From positions 131,571,402 through 131,635,401 of the forward strand of contig CM061064.1 of assembly GCA_030762895.1 (NCBI GenBank): a DNA stretch of 64,000 nt. Reading direction: 5' to 3'. Below are positions 23,484 through 35,584 of the stretch, piece by piece. The notes under the pieces were generated by a model. It ran no database searches and had not been told where the DNA came from. It worked only from the letters and a program-made list of their open reading frames with translations. The stretch is from Sophora flavescens. Lineage: Eukaryota; Streptophyta; Magnoliopsida; Fabales; Fabaceae. The stretch's first letter is position 1. Each line of letters starts with the position of its first letter. Made by a program: the position numbers and the translations under genes.

Positions 23484-25775
23484 ACTTCTCACCAAACCTC
23501 TTGCACTGATACTCCTGAACAGAATGGAGTTGCTGAAAGAAAACACCGTCATATTGCTGAAACTGCTCGTTCTCTTCTTTTGTCTGCTTCTGTCCCAGGT
23601 GAGTTTTAGGGGGAAGCTATCCTCACTGTTGTTCATGTCATTAACCGGATCCCATCTTCTGTCACTTCAGGTTTGTCTCCCTTTGAAAAATTATATGGTT
23701 GTGCTCTTGATTGTACTAACATGCGAGTTTTTGGTTCTACTTGCTTTGTTCTTCGTCCGCATGTAGAACGTAGTAAGTTGTCTTCTCTGTCAGTGATCTG
23801 TGTTTTTCTTGGTTATGGTGGTGGTCAGAAAGGTTATCGTTGTTATGACCCTGCAAATCAAAAATTGTATGTCTCACGTCATGTTGTGTTTCTTGAACAT
23901 ATTCCTTTTTATTATGTTCCTTTTATTTCACATGGTCTTACCAAAACTGATCCCATCCGTATTGACCCTTTTTCCACGGATTCAGACATTACACCTCCTT
24001 TAGTTACTCATAGTCAAAATAACTCTAATGTTGAGCTTTGCAGGGTTGACACTAGTAGTTCTGCTAACCCAGAAACCTCCTTTGTCCCCAGGCCTCCCCA
24101 AGAAGCTTATGTAATTGTGGATCCTCATCCTCCTCAGTATCCTCCTCGTGAATGTAAGTCCACTAAATTACCTGATTTTGTTTATTCTTTATATTCCACT
24201 TCCTTTGCTTCCTTTTTAACCTCTATTCACAGTTTGTCTGAGCCCTCTTCTTATAAAGAGACAGTTCTTGATCCCTCTTGGCAGCAGGCTATGGAAGAGG
24301 AACTTTATGCTTTTCACAAGACAGATACTTGGGACCTTGTCTCTCTTCCACCAGGAAAAACTGCAATTGGCTCTCGTTGGGTATATAAGATCAAAACCAA
24401 GTCTGATGGGTCTGTTGAGAGATATAAAGCTCGTCTGGTTGCTAAGGGGTTTTCTCAACAATATGGCATGGATTATGAAGAAACTTTTGATCCTGTTGCC
24501 AAAATGACCACTATCCGTACCCTTATTGCAGTTGCATCTATCCGTCAATGGCATATTTCGCAAATGGATGTTAAAAATGCCTTCTTGAATGGTGATCTTC
24601 AAGAACAAGTTTATATGGTTCCTCCTCTGGGTGTTTCTCATAATCCAGGTGAAGTTTGTAAATTGAAGAAGGCTCTCTATGGGCTTAAACAAGCTCTTCG
24701 TGCTTGGTTTGAAAAGTTCTCCATTATGATTGAATCCCTTGGTTTCTACTCTAGCCCCCATGATTCTGCCTTGTTTATCAGGTGCACTCCTCAAGGTCGT
24801 ATCTTACTCTCTATATATGTTGATGACATGATTATTACTGGGGATGATGTTGATGGGATTATAGATTTAAAACTCCAATTAGCCCGACAATTTGAGATGA
24901 AAGACTTGGGTACTCTTCGTTACTTTTTGGGGATTGAGGTCGCCTACTCTCCTCGAGGCTACCTTCTTTCTCAATCTAAGTATATTGGCAACATTCTTGA
25001 ACAAGCTCGTCTCTTTGATACGAAGGCAGTAGACACCCCTCTTGAGCTTAATGCTCGATATGTCTCATCTGATGGTGTCCCCTTACCAGACCCTTCTTTA
25101 TATCGTACTCTTGTTGGCAGCTTGGTGTATCTTACCATTACTCGGCCTGATATTGCTTATGCAGTGCATGTTGTTAGTCAGTTTGTTTATTCTCCTACTA
25201 TAGTTCATTGGGCAGCTATTCTTCGTATTCTTCGTTATCTTCGGGGCACTCAGTTTCAGAGCCTCTTATTTCCTTCATCTTCTTCATTGTAATTGCGTGC
25301 TTACTCAGATGCAGATTGGGGTGGTGATTCCACCGATCGTAAATCTACTACAGGGTTTTGTATTTTCCTAGGGGATTCTCTTATTTCTTGGAAGAGTAAA
25401 AAGCAAGCAGTTGTTTCTCGATCTTCTATGGAAGCTGAGTATCGTGCCATGGCATCCACCACTGCAGAAATCGTTTGGTTGTGCTGGTTACTTGACTGTA
25501 TGGGTGTGTCCTCCTATGTACCCACTCCTATGTATTGTGACAATATGAGTGCCATACAAATCACTCGCAACTCAGTCTTTCATGAACGCACCAAGCATAT
25601 TGAGATTGATTGTCATTTCACTAGACATCATTTTCAGCAGGGAACCGTCACTTTGCCCTTTGTATCGTCCTCCATGCAGATTACTGACTTGTTCACCAAG
25701 TCACATTCCACTACACGCTTTCGTTTCATAATTAGTAAACTCTCGATGCTTCTTGTTGATGCATCGCGAGTTTGA
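23484..25775 (+). pseudogene. pol: Ty1/copia pol fragment: integrase C-term, RT, RNase H
   Basis: One continuous frame of about 760 codons with only two stops. A TAG at 23607-23609 stands where a Trp is expected (GEF*GEA). A TAA at 25290-25292 stands where Gln is expected before LRAYSDADWGGD. Integrase end: DTPEQNGVAERKHRHIAETA. RT: SRWVYKIKTKSDGSVERYKA, then DVKNAFLNGDLQEQVYM, then the catalytic YVDDMIITGDD. RNase H: YSDADWGGDSTDRKSTTGFC, SSMEAEYRAMAS, and FHERTKHIEIDCHF near the end. Both stops fit C-to-T or G-to-A transitions, the common result of methylated-cytosine decay. Copia lineage not resolved. Confidence 0.92.
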
Positions 25776-25782
25776 GGGGGGA
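25771..25782 (+). promoter_or_regulatory. copia polypurine tract
   Basis: TTTGAGGGGGGA overlaps the pol stop codon and abuts the LTR start TGTTAGATTATATAG. Confidence 0.8.
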
Positions 25783-25992
25783 TGTTAGATTATATAGTTT
25801 TATTTATTTATTTATGTCTCATGGGTAATATAGTCTTTTGCTTGTTGCCTATTTATATTTATTTCTTTTGTTATCTATTGTAACCTAAGACTCATGTTAC
25901 ATTATAATGAAACCCTGGCAGACATTCTTCTTCCCTTTGTTCTATCATCATCTTCTTTATACCGTCTTAATGTTGTATTGTTTCTCTTAACA
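25783..25992 (+). repeat. copia 3' LTR, 210 bp
   Basis: Begins TGTTAGAT after the polypurine tract and ends CTTAACA, with TGTTA/TAACA inverted termini. It contains a TGTAACC-rich U3/R segment and is short, as in many plant copia elements. Confidence 0.85.
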
Positions 25993-28900
25993 TCTCCATC
26001 CTCCTCTAAATTGGCTCTAATTAAAGAAACCAATATAGCCACGGAGCCTTCTATATCCTCCTCTAAATTGGCTCTAATTAAAGAAACCAATATAGCCATG
26101 GAGGCTTCTCTATCCTCCTCTAAAATGGCTCCAACCAAAGCTTACAATCTAAATTGGCTCTAATTAAAGCTTCAAAGCTAGCTTTAAAGGCTTCTCTACC
26201 TCCTCTAAATTAGTTCTAATCAAAGCAACCAATCTAGCTTGGGAGGCTTTTCTATCCTCCTCCAAATTGGCTATAATTAAAGAAACCATTCTAGCCATGG
26301 AGGCTTCTCAATCCTCCTATAAAATAGCTCAAATCAAACCTTACAATCTAAATTGTCTCTATTGAAAGCTTCAAAGCTAGCTTTAGAGGCTTCTCTATCC
26401 TCATGTAAATTGGCTCTAATCAATGCTTCCAATCTAGCTTTGGAGACTTCGCTATCTTCCTCCAAATTGGCAATAATCAAAGCAACCAAACTAGCATTGG
26501 AGGGTTCTCTATCCTCCTCTAAATTGGCTCTAATTAAAGAAACAAAAATAGCCATGGAGGCTTCTATATCCTCGTTTAAAATGGCTCTAACCAAAGATGA
26601 CAATCTAAATTGGCTTAATCAATTCTTCAAAAGTAGATTTAGAGGCCTCTCTACCCTCCTCTAAATTGGCCCTAATCAAAGCTTCAAAGCTAGATTTAGA
26701 GGCTTCTCTATCCTCATCTAAATTGGCTCTAATCGAAGCAACCAATCTAGCTTTGGAGGCTTCTCTATTAACCAATCTGGTTTGGAGGCATCTCTATCCT
26801 CCTCTAAATTGGCTCTAATTAAAGAAACCAATCTAGCCATCGAGGCTTCTCTATCCTCCTATAAAATGCCTCTAACCAAAGCATCCAATCTAAGTTGTCT
26901 CTAATCAAAGCTTCAAAGCTAGCTTTGAAGGCTTCTCCATCCTCATCTAAATTGGCTCTATTCAAAGCAACCAATCTAGATTTGGAGGCTTCTCTATCCT
27001 CCTATAAATTGGCTCTAATTAAAGAAACCAATATAGCCATGGAGGCTTCTCAATCCTCCTCTAAACTGGCTCCAACCATAGCATCCAATCTAAATTGGCA
27101 CTAATCAAAGCTTCAAAGCTAGCTTTAAAGGCTTCTCTAACCTCCTTTAAATTAGCTCCAATCAAAGCTTCAAAGCTAGCTTTAGAGGCTTCTCTATCGT
27201 CATCTAAATTGGCTCTTACAAAGTAACCAATCCTTCTTAGGAGGCTTCTCTGTCCTCCTAAAAATTGGTTGTAATTAAAGAAACCAATATAGCCATGGAG
27301 GCTTCTCTATCCTCCTCTAAAATTGCTCTAACCAAAGCTTCCAAACTAAATTGGCTATAATCAAAGCCTCAAAGCTAGCTTTAGGGACTTCCAGACCCTT
27401 ATCTAAATTGGCTCTAATCAATGAATCCAATCTAGATTTGCAGGCTTCCCTATCCGCCCACAAATTGGCTTTAATCAAAGCCACCAATCTAGCTTTGGAG
27501 GCTTCTCTATCCTCCTCTAAATAGGCTCTTATTAAAGAAACCAATCCAGCCATGGAGGCTTCTCTATCCTCCTCTAAAATGACTCTAACCAAAGGTTACA
27601 ATCTAAATTGGCTCTAATTAAAGCTTCAAAGCAAGCTTTAGAGGCTTCTCTATCCTCCTCTAGATTGGCTCTAACTAGAGCAACCAGTCTAGCTTTGGAG
27701 ACTTCTCTATCCTCCTCCAAATTGGCTCTAATTAAAGAAACCATTCTAACCATGGAGGCTTCTCTATCATCCACTAAAATAGCTCTAACCAAAACTTACA
27801 ATCTAAATTGGCTCTAATCAAAGTTTCAAAGCTAGCATTAGAGGCTTCTCTATCCTCATCTAAATTAGCTCTAATCAATGCTTCCAATCTAGTTTTGGAG
27901 GCATCTCCATCCTCCTCTAAATTGGCTCTAATTAAAGAAACCAGTATAGCCACGGAGGCTTCTCTATCCTCCTCTAAAATGGGTCTAACCAAAGCTAACA
28001 ATCTAAATTGGCTCTAATCAAAGCTTCAAAGCTAGCTTTAAAGGCTTCTCCATCCTCATCTAAATTGGCTCTAATCAATGCTTCCAATCTAGCTTTGGAG
28101 GCATCTATATCCTCCTCTAAATTGGCTCTAATTAAAGATACCAATATAGCCATGGAGGCTTCTCTATCCTCCTCTACAATGGCTCTAACCAAAGCTTACA
28201 ATCTAAATTGGCTCTAATCAATGCTTCAAAGCTAGCTTTAGAGGCTTCTCCATCCTCATCTAAATTGGCTCTAATCAATGCTTCCAATCTAGCTTTGGAG
28301 GCTTCTATATCCTCCTCTAAATTTGCTCTTATTAAAGAAACCAATATAGACATGGAGCCTTTTCTATCCTCCTCTAAAATGGCTCTAAGCAAAGCTTACA
28401 ATCTAAATTGGATCTAATTAAAGCTTCAAAGCTTTCTTTAGAGGCTTCTCTATCCTTATCTAAATTGGCTCTAATCAATGCTTCCAATCTAGCTTTGGAG
28501 GCTTCTCTATCTACCTCCAAATTGGCTCTCATCAAAGCAACCAATCTAGCTTTGGAGGCTTCTCTATCCTCCTCTAAATTGGCTCTAATTAGAGCAACAA
28601 ATCCTGCTTTGGAGGCTTCTCTATCCTCCTCCAAATTTGCTCTAAATAAAGAAACCACTCTAACCATGGAGGCTTCTCAATTCTCCACTAAAATAGCTCT
28701 AACCAAAGCTTACAATCTAAATTGGCTCTATTCACAGCTTCAAAGGTTGCTTTAGAGGCTTCTCTATCCTTATCTAAATTGGCTCTAATCAATGCTTCCA
28801 ATCTAGCTTTGGAGGTTATCTATCTTCCTCCAAATTGGCTCTAATGAAATCAACCAATCTAGCTTTGGAGGCTTCTCTATCCTCCTCTAAATTGGCTCTA

Positions 28901-31900
28901 ATTAAAGAAACGAATATAGCCATGGAGGCTTCTCTATCCTCGTCTAAAATGGCTCTAACCAAAGCTGACAATCTAAATTGGCTCTAATCAAATCTTCAAA
29001 GCTAGTTTTAGAGGCTTCTCTACCCTCCTCTAAATTGGCTCTAATCAAGGCTTCTCTATCCTCATCTAAATTGGCTATAATCAAAGCAACCAATCTAGCT
29101 TTAGAGGCTTCTCTTTTCTCCTCCAAATTGGCTCTAATCAATGTAACCAATCTAGCTTTGGAAGCTTCTCTATACTCCTATTAAATGGCTATAACCAAAG
29201 CATCCAATCTAAATTGTCTCTAATCAAAGCTTCAAAGCTAGCTTTAGAGGCTTATCCATACTCATCTAAATTGGCACTAATCAATGCTTCCAATCTAGCT
29301 TTGAAGGCTTCTCCATCCTCATATAAATTGGCTCTATTCAAAGCAACCAATCTAGCTTTGGAGGCTTCTCTATCCTCCTCTAAATTGGCTCTAATTAAAG
29401 AAACCAATATAGCCATGGAGGCTTCTCTAAAATGGCTCCAATCAAAGCTTACAATCTAACTTGGCTCTAATTAAAGCTTCAATGCTATCTTTAGAGGCTT
29501 CTCTATCCTCCTCTAAATTGGCTCTAAACAAAGCAACCAATCTAGCTTTGGAAGCTTCTCTATCCTCCTCCCAATTGGCTCTAATAAAAGAAACCATTCT
29601 AGCCTGGGAGGCTTCTCTATCCTCCACTAAAATAGCTCTAAACAAAGTTGACAATCTAAATTGGCTCTAATCAAAGCTTCAAAACTAGCGTTAGAGGCTT
29701 CTCTATCCTCGTCTTAATTGGCTCTAATTAAATAAACCAATATAGACATGGAGGCTTCTCTATCCTCCTCTAAAATGGCTCTAACCAAAGCTAACAATCT
29801 AAATTGGCTCTAATCAAAGATTCAAAGCTAGCTTTAGAGGATTATAAAACCTCCTCTAAATTAGCTCTAATCAAAGCTTCAAACCTAGCTTTAGATACTT
29901 CTCTATCTTCATCTAAATTGGCTCTAATCAAAGTAACCAATCCTGTTTTGGAGGCTTCTCTATCCTCCTATAAATTTGCTCTTATTTAAGAAACTAATCT
30001 AGCCAAGGAGGGTTCTTTATCCTCCTCTAAAATGGCTCTAACCAAAGTTTCCAATCTAAATTGGCTCTAATCAAGGCTTCAAAGCTTGCTTTAGAGGCTT
30101 CTCAATCCTCTTCTAAAGTGGCTCTAATCAAAGCTTCAAAGCTAGCATTAGGGACTTCCCTATCCTCATCTAATTGGCTCTAATCAATGCTTCCAATATA
30201 GCTTTGCAGGCTTCTCTATCCTCCCCCAAATTGGCTCTAATCAAAGCAAGCAATCTAGCTTTGGAGGCTTCTCTATTCTCCTCTAAATTGGCTCTAATTA
30301 AAAAACCTATGTAGGCATGGAGGCTTCTCTATCCTCCTATAAAATGGCTCTAACAATACCTTACAATCTAAATTGGCTCTAATTAAAGCTTCAAAGCTAA
30401 CTTTAGAGGCTTCTCTATCCTCCTAAAGATTATCTCTAATTAGAGCAACCAATCTAGCTTTGAAGACTTCTCTATCCTCCTTTAAATTTACTCTAATTAA
30501 AGAAACCGTTCTTGCCATAGAGGCTTCTTTATCCTACACTTAAATAGCTCTAACCAAAGCTTAAAGTCAAAATTGTCTCTAATCAAAGCTTAAAAGCTAG
30601 CTTTAGTGGCTTCTCTATCCTCATCTATATTGGCTCTAATCGATGCTTCCAATCTATCTTTGGAGGCTTCTCTATCCTCCTCCAAATTGGCTCTATTCAA
30701 AGAAACCAATCTAGCTTTGGTGGCTTCTCTATACTTCTCTAAATTGGCTCTAATAAAAGAAACCAATATAGCCATGGAGGCTTCTCTATCCTATTAAATG
30801 GCTCTAAACAAAGCTGACAATCTAAATTGGCTTTAATCAAAGATTCAAAGAAAGCTTTAGAGGCTTCTCTATCCTCTTCCAAATTGACTCTAATCAAAGC
30901 AACCAATCTAGCTTTGGAGGTTCCTCGATCCACCTATATATTGGCTCTAATTAGAGCAACCAATCTAGCTTTGGAGGCTTCTCTATCCACCTCCAAATTG
31001 GCTCTAATTAAAGAAACCATTCAAGCCATGGAGGTTTCTCTATCATCCACTAAAATAGCTCAAACCAAAGCTTAAAGTCTAAATTGGCTCTAATCAAATC
31101 TTCAAAGCTAGCTTTAGAGGCTTGTCTATCCTCATCTAAATTGGCTCTAATCAATGCTTCCAATCTAGCTTTGGAGGCTTCTCTATCCTCCTCCAAATTG
31201 ACCCTAATCAAAGCAGCCAATCTAGCTTTGGATGCATCTCCATCCTCCTCTAAATTGGCTCTAATTAAAGAAGCCAATATAGCCACGGAGGCTTCTCTAT
31301 CCTCCTCTAGAATGGCTCTAACCAAAGCTTACAATCTAAAATGGCTCTAATCAAAACTTCAAAGATAGATTTAGAGGCTTCTCCATCCTCATCTAAATTG
31401 GCTCTAATCAATGCTTCCAATCTAGCTTTGGATACTTCTATATCCTCCTCTAAATTGGCTCTAATTAAAGAAACCAATATAGCCATGGAGGCTTCTCTAT
31501 CCTCCAGTAAAATGGCTCTAACCAAAGCTTACAATCTAAATTGTTTCTAATTAAAGCTTCAAATCTAGCTTTAGAGGCTTCTCTATCCTCCTCTAAATTG
31601 CCTCTAATCAAAGCAACAAATCTAGCTTTGGAGGCTTTTCTATCCTCCTCCAAATTTGCTGTAATTAAAGAAACCATTCTAGCCAAGGTGGCTTCTCAAT
31701 CCTCCACCAAAATAGCTCTAATCAAAGCTTACAATCTAAATTGGCTCTATTCAAAGCTTCAAAGCTTGTTTTAGAGGCTTCTCTATCCTCATCTAAATTG
31801 GCTCTAATCAATGCTTCCATTCTAGCTTTGGAGACTTCTCTATCTTCCTCCAAATTGGCTCTAATCAAAGCAACCAAACTAGCTTTGAAGGCTTCTATAT

Positions 31901-33445
31901 CCTCGTCTAAAATGGCTCTAACCAAAGCTGACAATCTAAATTGGCTCTAATCAAATCTTCAATAGTAGCTTTAGAAGCTTCTCTACCCTCCTCTAAATTG
32001 GCTCTAATCAAAGCTTCAAAGTTAGCTTTAGAGGCTTCTCTATCCTCATCTAAATTGGCTCTAATCATAGGAACCAATCTAGCTTTGGAGGCTTCTCTAT
32101 TAACCAATCTAGCTTTGGAGGCATCTCTATCCTCCTCTAAATTGGCTCTAATTAAAGAAACCAATCTAGCCTTGGAGGCTTCTCTATCCTCCTATAAAAT
32201 GGCTCTAACCAAAGCATCCAATCTAAATTGTCTCTAATCAAAGCTTCAAAGCTAGCTTTGGAGGCTTCTCCATCCTCATCTAACTTGGCTCTATTCAAAG
32301 TAACCAATCTAGATTTGGAGGCTTCTATATCCTCCTCTAAATTGGATCTAATTAAAGAAACCAATATAGCCATAACTTTAGAGGCTTCTCCAACCTCCTC
32401 TAAATTAGCTCTAATCAATGCTTCAATGCTAGCTTTTGAGGCTTCTCTATCCTCATCTAATTGGCTCGAATCAAAGCAACCAATCTAGCTTTGGAGGCTT
32501 CCCTATCCTCCTCCAAATTGGCTCTATTCAAAGTAACCAATCCTGCTTATGAGGCTTCTCTATCCTCCTATAAATTGGTTCTTATTAAATAAACCAATCT
32601 AGCCATGGAGGCTTCCCTATCCTCCTATAAAATGGCTCTAACCAAAGCTTCCAATCTAAATTGGCTATAATCAAAGCTTCAAAGCTAGCTTTAGAGGCTT
32701 CTCAATCCTCTTCTATATTGGCTCTTATCAAAGCTTCAAAGCTAGCTTTAGGGACTTCCCTATCCTCTTCTAAATTGGCTCTAATCAATGCTTCCAATCT
32801 AGCTTTGCAAGCTTCCCTATCCTCCCCCAAATTGGCTCTAATCAAAGCAACCAATCTAGCTTTGGAGGCATCTCTATCCTCCTCTCAATTGGCTCTTATT
32901 AAAGAAACCAATCTAGCCATGGAGGCTTCTCTATCCTCCTCTAAAATGGCTCTAACCAAAGCTTCAAATCTAAATTGGCTCTAAACAAAGAAATCAAACT
33001 CGCTTTGGAGACTTCTTTATCCTCCTCTAAATTGTCTCTAATTAAACAAACAAATATAGCCATGGAGGCTTCTCTATCCAAATATAAAATGGCTCTAACC
33101 AATGCTGACAATGTAAATTGGCTCTAATCAAATCTTCAAAGGTAGCTTTAGAAGCTTATCTATCCTCATCTAAATTGGCTCTAATCATAGCAACCAATCT
33201 AGCTTTGGAGGCTTCTCTATCCTCCTCTAAATTGGCTCTACTCAAAGTAACCAATCTAGCGTTAAATTGGCTCTAATTAAAGAAACCAATCTAGCCATGG
33301 AGGCTTCTCTATCCTCCTATTAAATGGCTCTAACCAAAGCATCCAATCTAAATTGTATCTAATCAAAGCTTCAAAGCTAGCTTTAGAGGCTTCTCAATCC
33401 TCTTCTAAATTAGCTCTAATCAAAGCTTCAAAGCTTGCTTTAGAG
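25993..33445 (-). repeat. 57-bp tandem array, right part (gag-derived satellite)
   Basis: About 7.45 kb continuing the array with the same 57-bp unit. From 27808 to about 28417 the higher-order unit repeats exactly every 200 bp (matching phrases at 27808, 28008, 28208, 28408). Long blocks repeat the left part: 19649/28978, 20966/30606, 21418/31084, 21875/31541 and 22075/31741 pair at offsets of 9.3-9.67 kb. 22075/26353 and 22618/26895 pair at 4.28 kb. The array ends at GCTTTAGAG, where it meets an LTR. Confidence 0.93.
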
Positions 33446-34132
33446 TAGAGTTTATGTAATGGAAAGTGCTTATTCAAAAAGCACTTAGGACTAGTTTAGG
33501 GATTGGGCCTATTGGGCCATAGCATAATAGTAGAAGGCATTAGGCCCAAGACAAAGCACACCCTTGGGTGAGAGGAGCTAGGGGCGCTACTTCTGGCTCA
33601 AGTTAGTGTAGCTTACACTTCAAGTTAGTCTAACTTGCACCTTAAGTAGGATGAGCCTATAAATAGATGTAATGTAAATCATTTTACAAGTTTTGAATAC
33701 AATTGAGTTTTCTAACACTTGAGATTGCTAGAGAGAGTTGAGAGTCTCCTCTTCTTGGTTCATGAGTTGAACCATAGATTCTTATCTTGAATTTCCATAT
33801 TCAAGTGGTGAATCTTCCTTGGCTTATCAATTTCAATCTTCTTCTCAAAGATAATAGAACTGTGGCGCCATTCTCCTTCTTCTCTACCTCTTCTATTTTC
33901 TATTTTGTTCTTTAATTCTTGCTCTTTAATTCATGCATTTACTTCTTGCAATTTACTTTCTAGTTCATATATCAATTGTTCTTATCTTCTACTCCTTTTT
34001 GGTTTCTCTTGATTCTTCACTTGAAGATCAAGTTTATTCTATTGTTCTTGTTTGTGTTTGATCTTGAATTTTTAGCAATTGAATTCAAATAAAGATCCTA
34101 AAATGTTAGTGATCTATGTCTTGATCTCATCA
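33446..34132 (+). repeat. 5' LTR, missing its first ~262 bp
   Basis: Matches 40363-41051, sharing for example GAGTTTATGTAATG, AAAGTGCTTATTCAAAAAGC and CCTATAAATAGATGTAATG. TATAAATAG is at 33658-33666. Just upstream (33600-33645) lie two dyads, GTGTAGCTTACAC and AAGTTAGTCTAACTT. It ends GATCTCATCA. Confidence 0.85.
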
Positions 34133-34134
34133 AG

Positions 34135-34148
34135 TGGTATCTAGAGCT
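34135..34148 (+). promoter_or_regulatory. primer-binding site, tRNA-iMet type
   Basis: TGGTATCTAGAGCT two bases after the LTR end. It is close to the usual TGGTATCAGAGC complement of initiator tRNA-Met. Confidence 0.8.
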
Positions 34149-35584
34149 AGTTCTTTGAATCTTCAATTGTTGAGAATTTTTTATCAAATTTTTTTTCCAA
34201 ATTCTATGATGATCATTGATTTGGAGCCAAATTCATAATTAAATATTCATTAATAGTGGTGTCATTTACCACATGAATTGGATGATGAAAAGTAATTTGA
34301 ATCCAATTGTGGTCTTCGATCTAGAGTTTGAAATGTGTTTGAATTGATTTTGCCTGAATTTTGGTGAAATTTGTTTTCCCTCCACTTTTCACCTCTTGCT
34401 TTTAGGTGCCATTTTTTAAATGTATTCATAGATTACATTTGAATTTTGGTTGCTTCTTAAATTCAAGCATAAAACTCTTTTCCTTACTTTGTGAATTTGA
34501 AGAATTCTAGAATTCAAATTCAAATTTCAATTCACAATAGTAAAATTAATTCAAATTTTAGTCAAAAGTGCTGCAATGATTTCAGATTTTAGAACCTCAT
34601 AGATCTTCATGAAATTCAAATTATGGAAATGATGTGTTTATCATCCACTTTAATGAAAGATCTAAGTTTATAATTACTTGAATTGTGCTCATTCACTTGG
34701 AAATTACTTTACACTACTTGAGTTGTTCTTATTTCCAAGTCTTACACCAATATTGTTCAAAGTTGTCCATACTTGAAGGATCTTTTTGTAATTTCGAAAT
34801 TTCATTGTAATTGCTGTGAATTTGTAATTAAAAAAAGTCAAGTGGCTGAACTTTAAAAAAAAACTGGTGTAAAAAGAAAAAGTGGGCCAAAACCGTAAAT
34901 CTACAAAGTTTTGGGGTAAAAGTGAAAATTCTGGAAAATTCCAGTAAAAGTTAAAAGACTTTCCACCATTTCACATGCTTGTATTTGTATAGATTCTTCA
35001 CAAATTGGTGTAGCACATGACACATTGATCATTAATTGTTCACCAACACTTTGATTAAATTTGAATTACACTTTGTTGAACTCTTTCAACTTGTCTTCTT
35101 CACATCAATTTGAGTGTGCAATTCTTCTTGAACCTTTTCTTGCTTGTCTTCTAAACTCCATTAGTTTTGTATTAGTTGTTTTCAAAATTCTTGACCTCTT
35201 TGAATTGATTGCCTTTTGGTTGATTTGTCATTTGTTTAATGGAGACTAATTGTTGAGATCTTGTTTCAACTTGTAGATCCCTTGAGGAGGAAACTCTTGA
35301 ATGGAAAGAGACAAGAGAGAAATCATCTTGAAAAAGTCTACATTGAGTGATATACACGAGTGGCAATCTTTGAGTGAATGGTGAGTGAGTGGTGAGGTCC
35401 TTGTATTATTCATTTTTCACTTGTAATTATTCTCTTTCACTTGTAATTGTTCCATGTTGGATTGTACTTAATTCATTTTGATTTTTGGTGGTGTAATTGT
35501 TCTTATTGGTGTAATATTCATTTGTTTTGTGTACTTTTCAATTCTCAGGAATTTTTATGTAATTTTTCAAATTGTAAGTGCACC
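34149..35584 (+). other. leader of the gypsy element
   Basis: About 1.4 kb, AT-rich, without an ORF that resembles a known protein. The gag start ATG is at 35585. Confidence 0.6.

Larger units (their letters stand above)
23481..25992 (+). mobile_element. 5'-truncated Ty1/copia element inside the array
   Basis: Starts abruptly in the C-terminal part of integrase and runs through RT and RNase H to a complete short 3' LTR (25783-25992). There is no 5' LTR, primer site, gag, protease or integrase core. The left junction shares CTTCTC with the array unit, and the right flank re-enters the array with TCTCCATCCTCC. Truncation by recombination after insertion, or arrival as a fragment, both fit. Confidence 0.9.

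Noticed and set aside
24216..24794. 192-codon minus-strand ORF
   Set aside because: Shadow of the copia RT frame on the opposite strand.
18615..33445. A family of small protein-coding genes (many 60-160-codon frames on both strands)
   Set aside because: All frames are the same 57-bp unit read in a stop-free phase. They have no distinct starts or domains and are broken at each 29-bp remnant.
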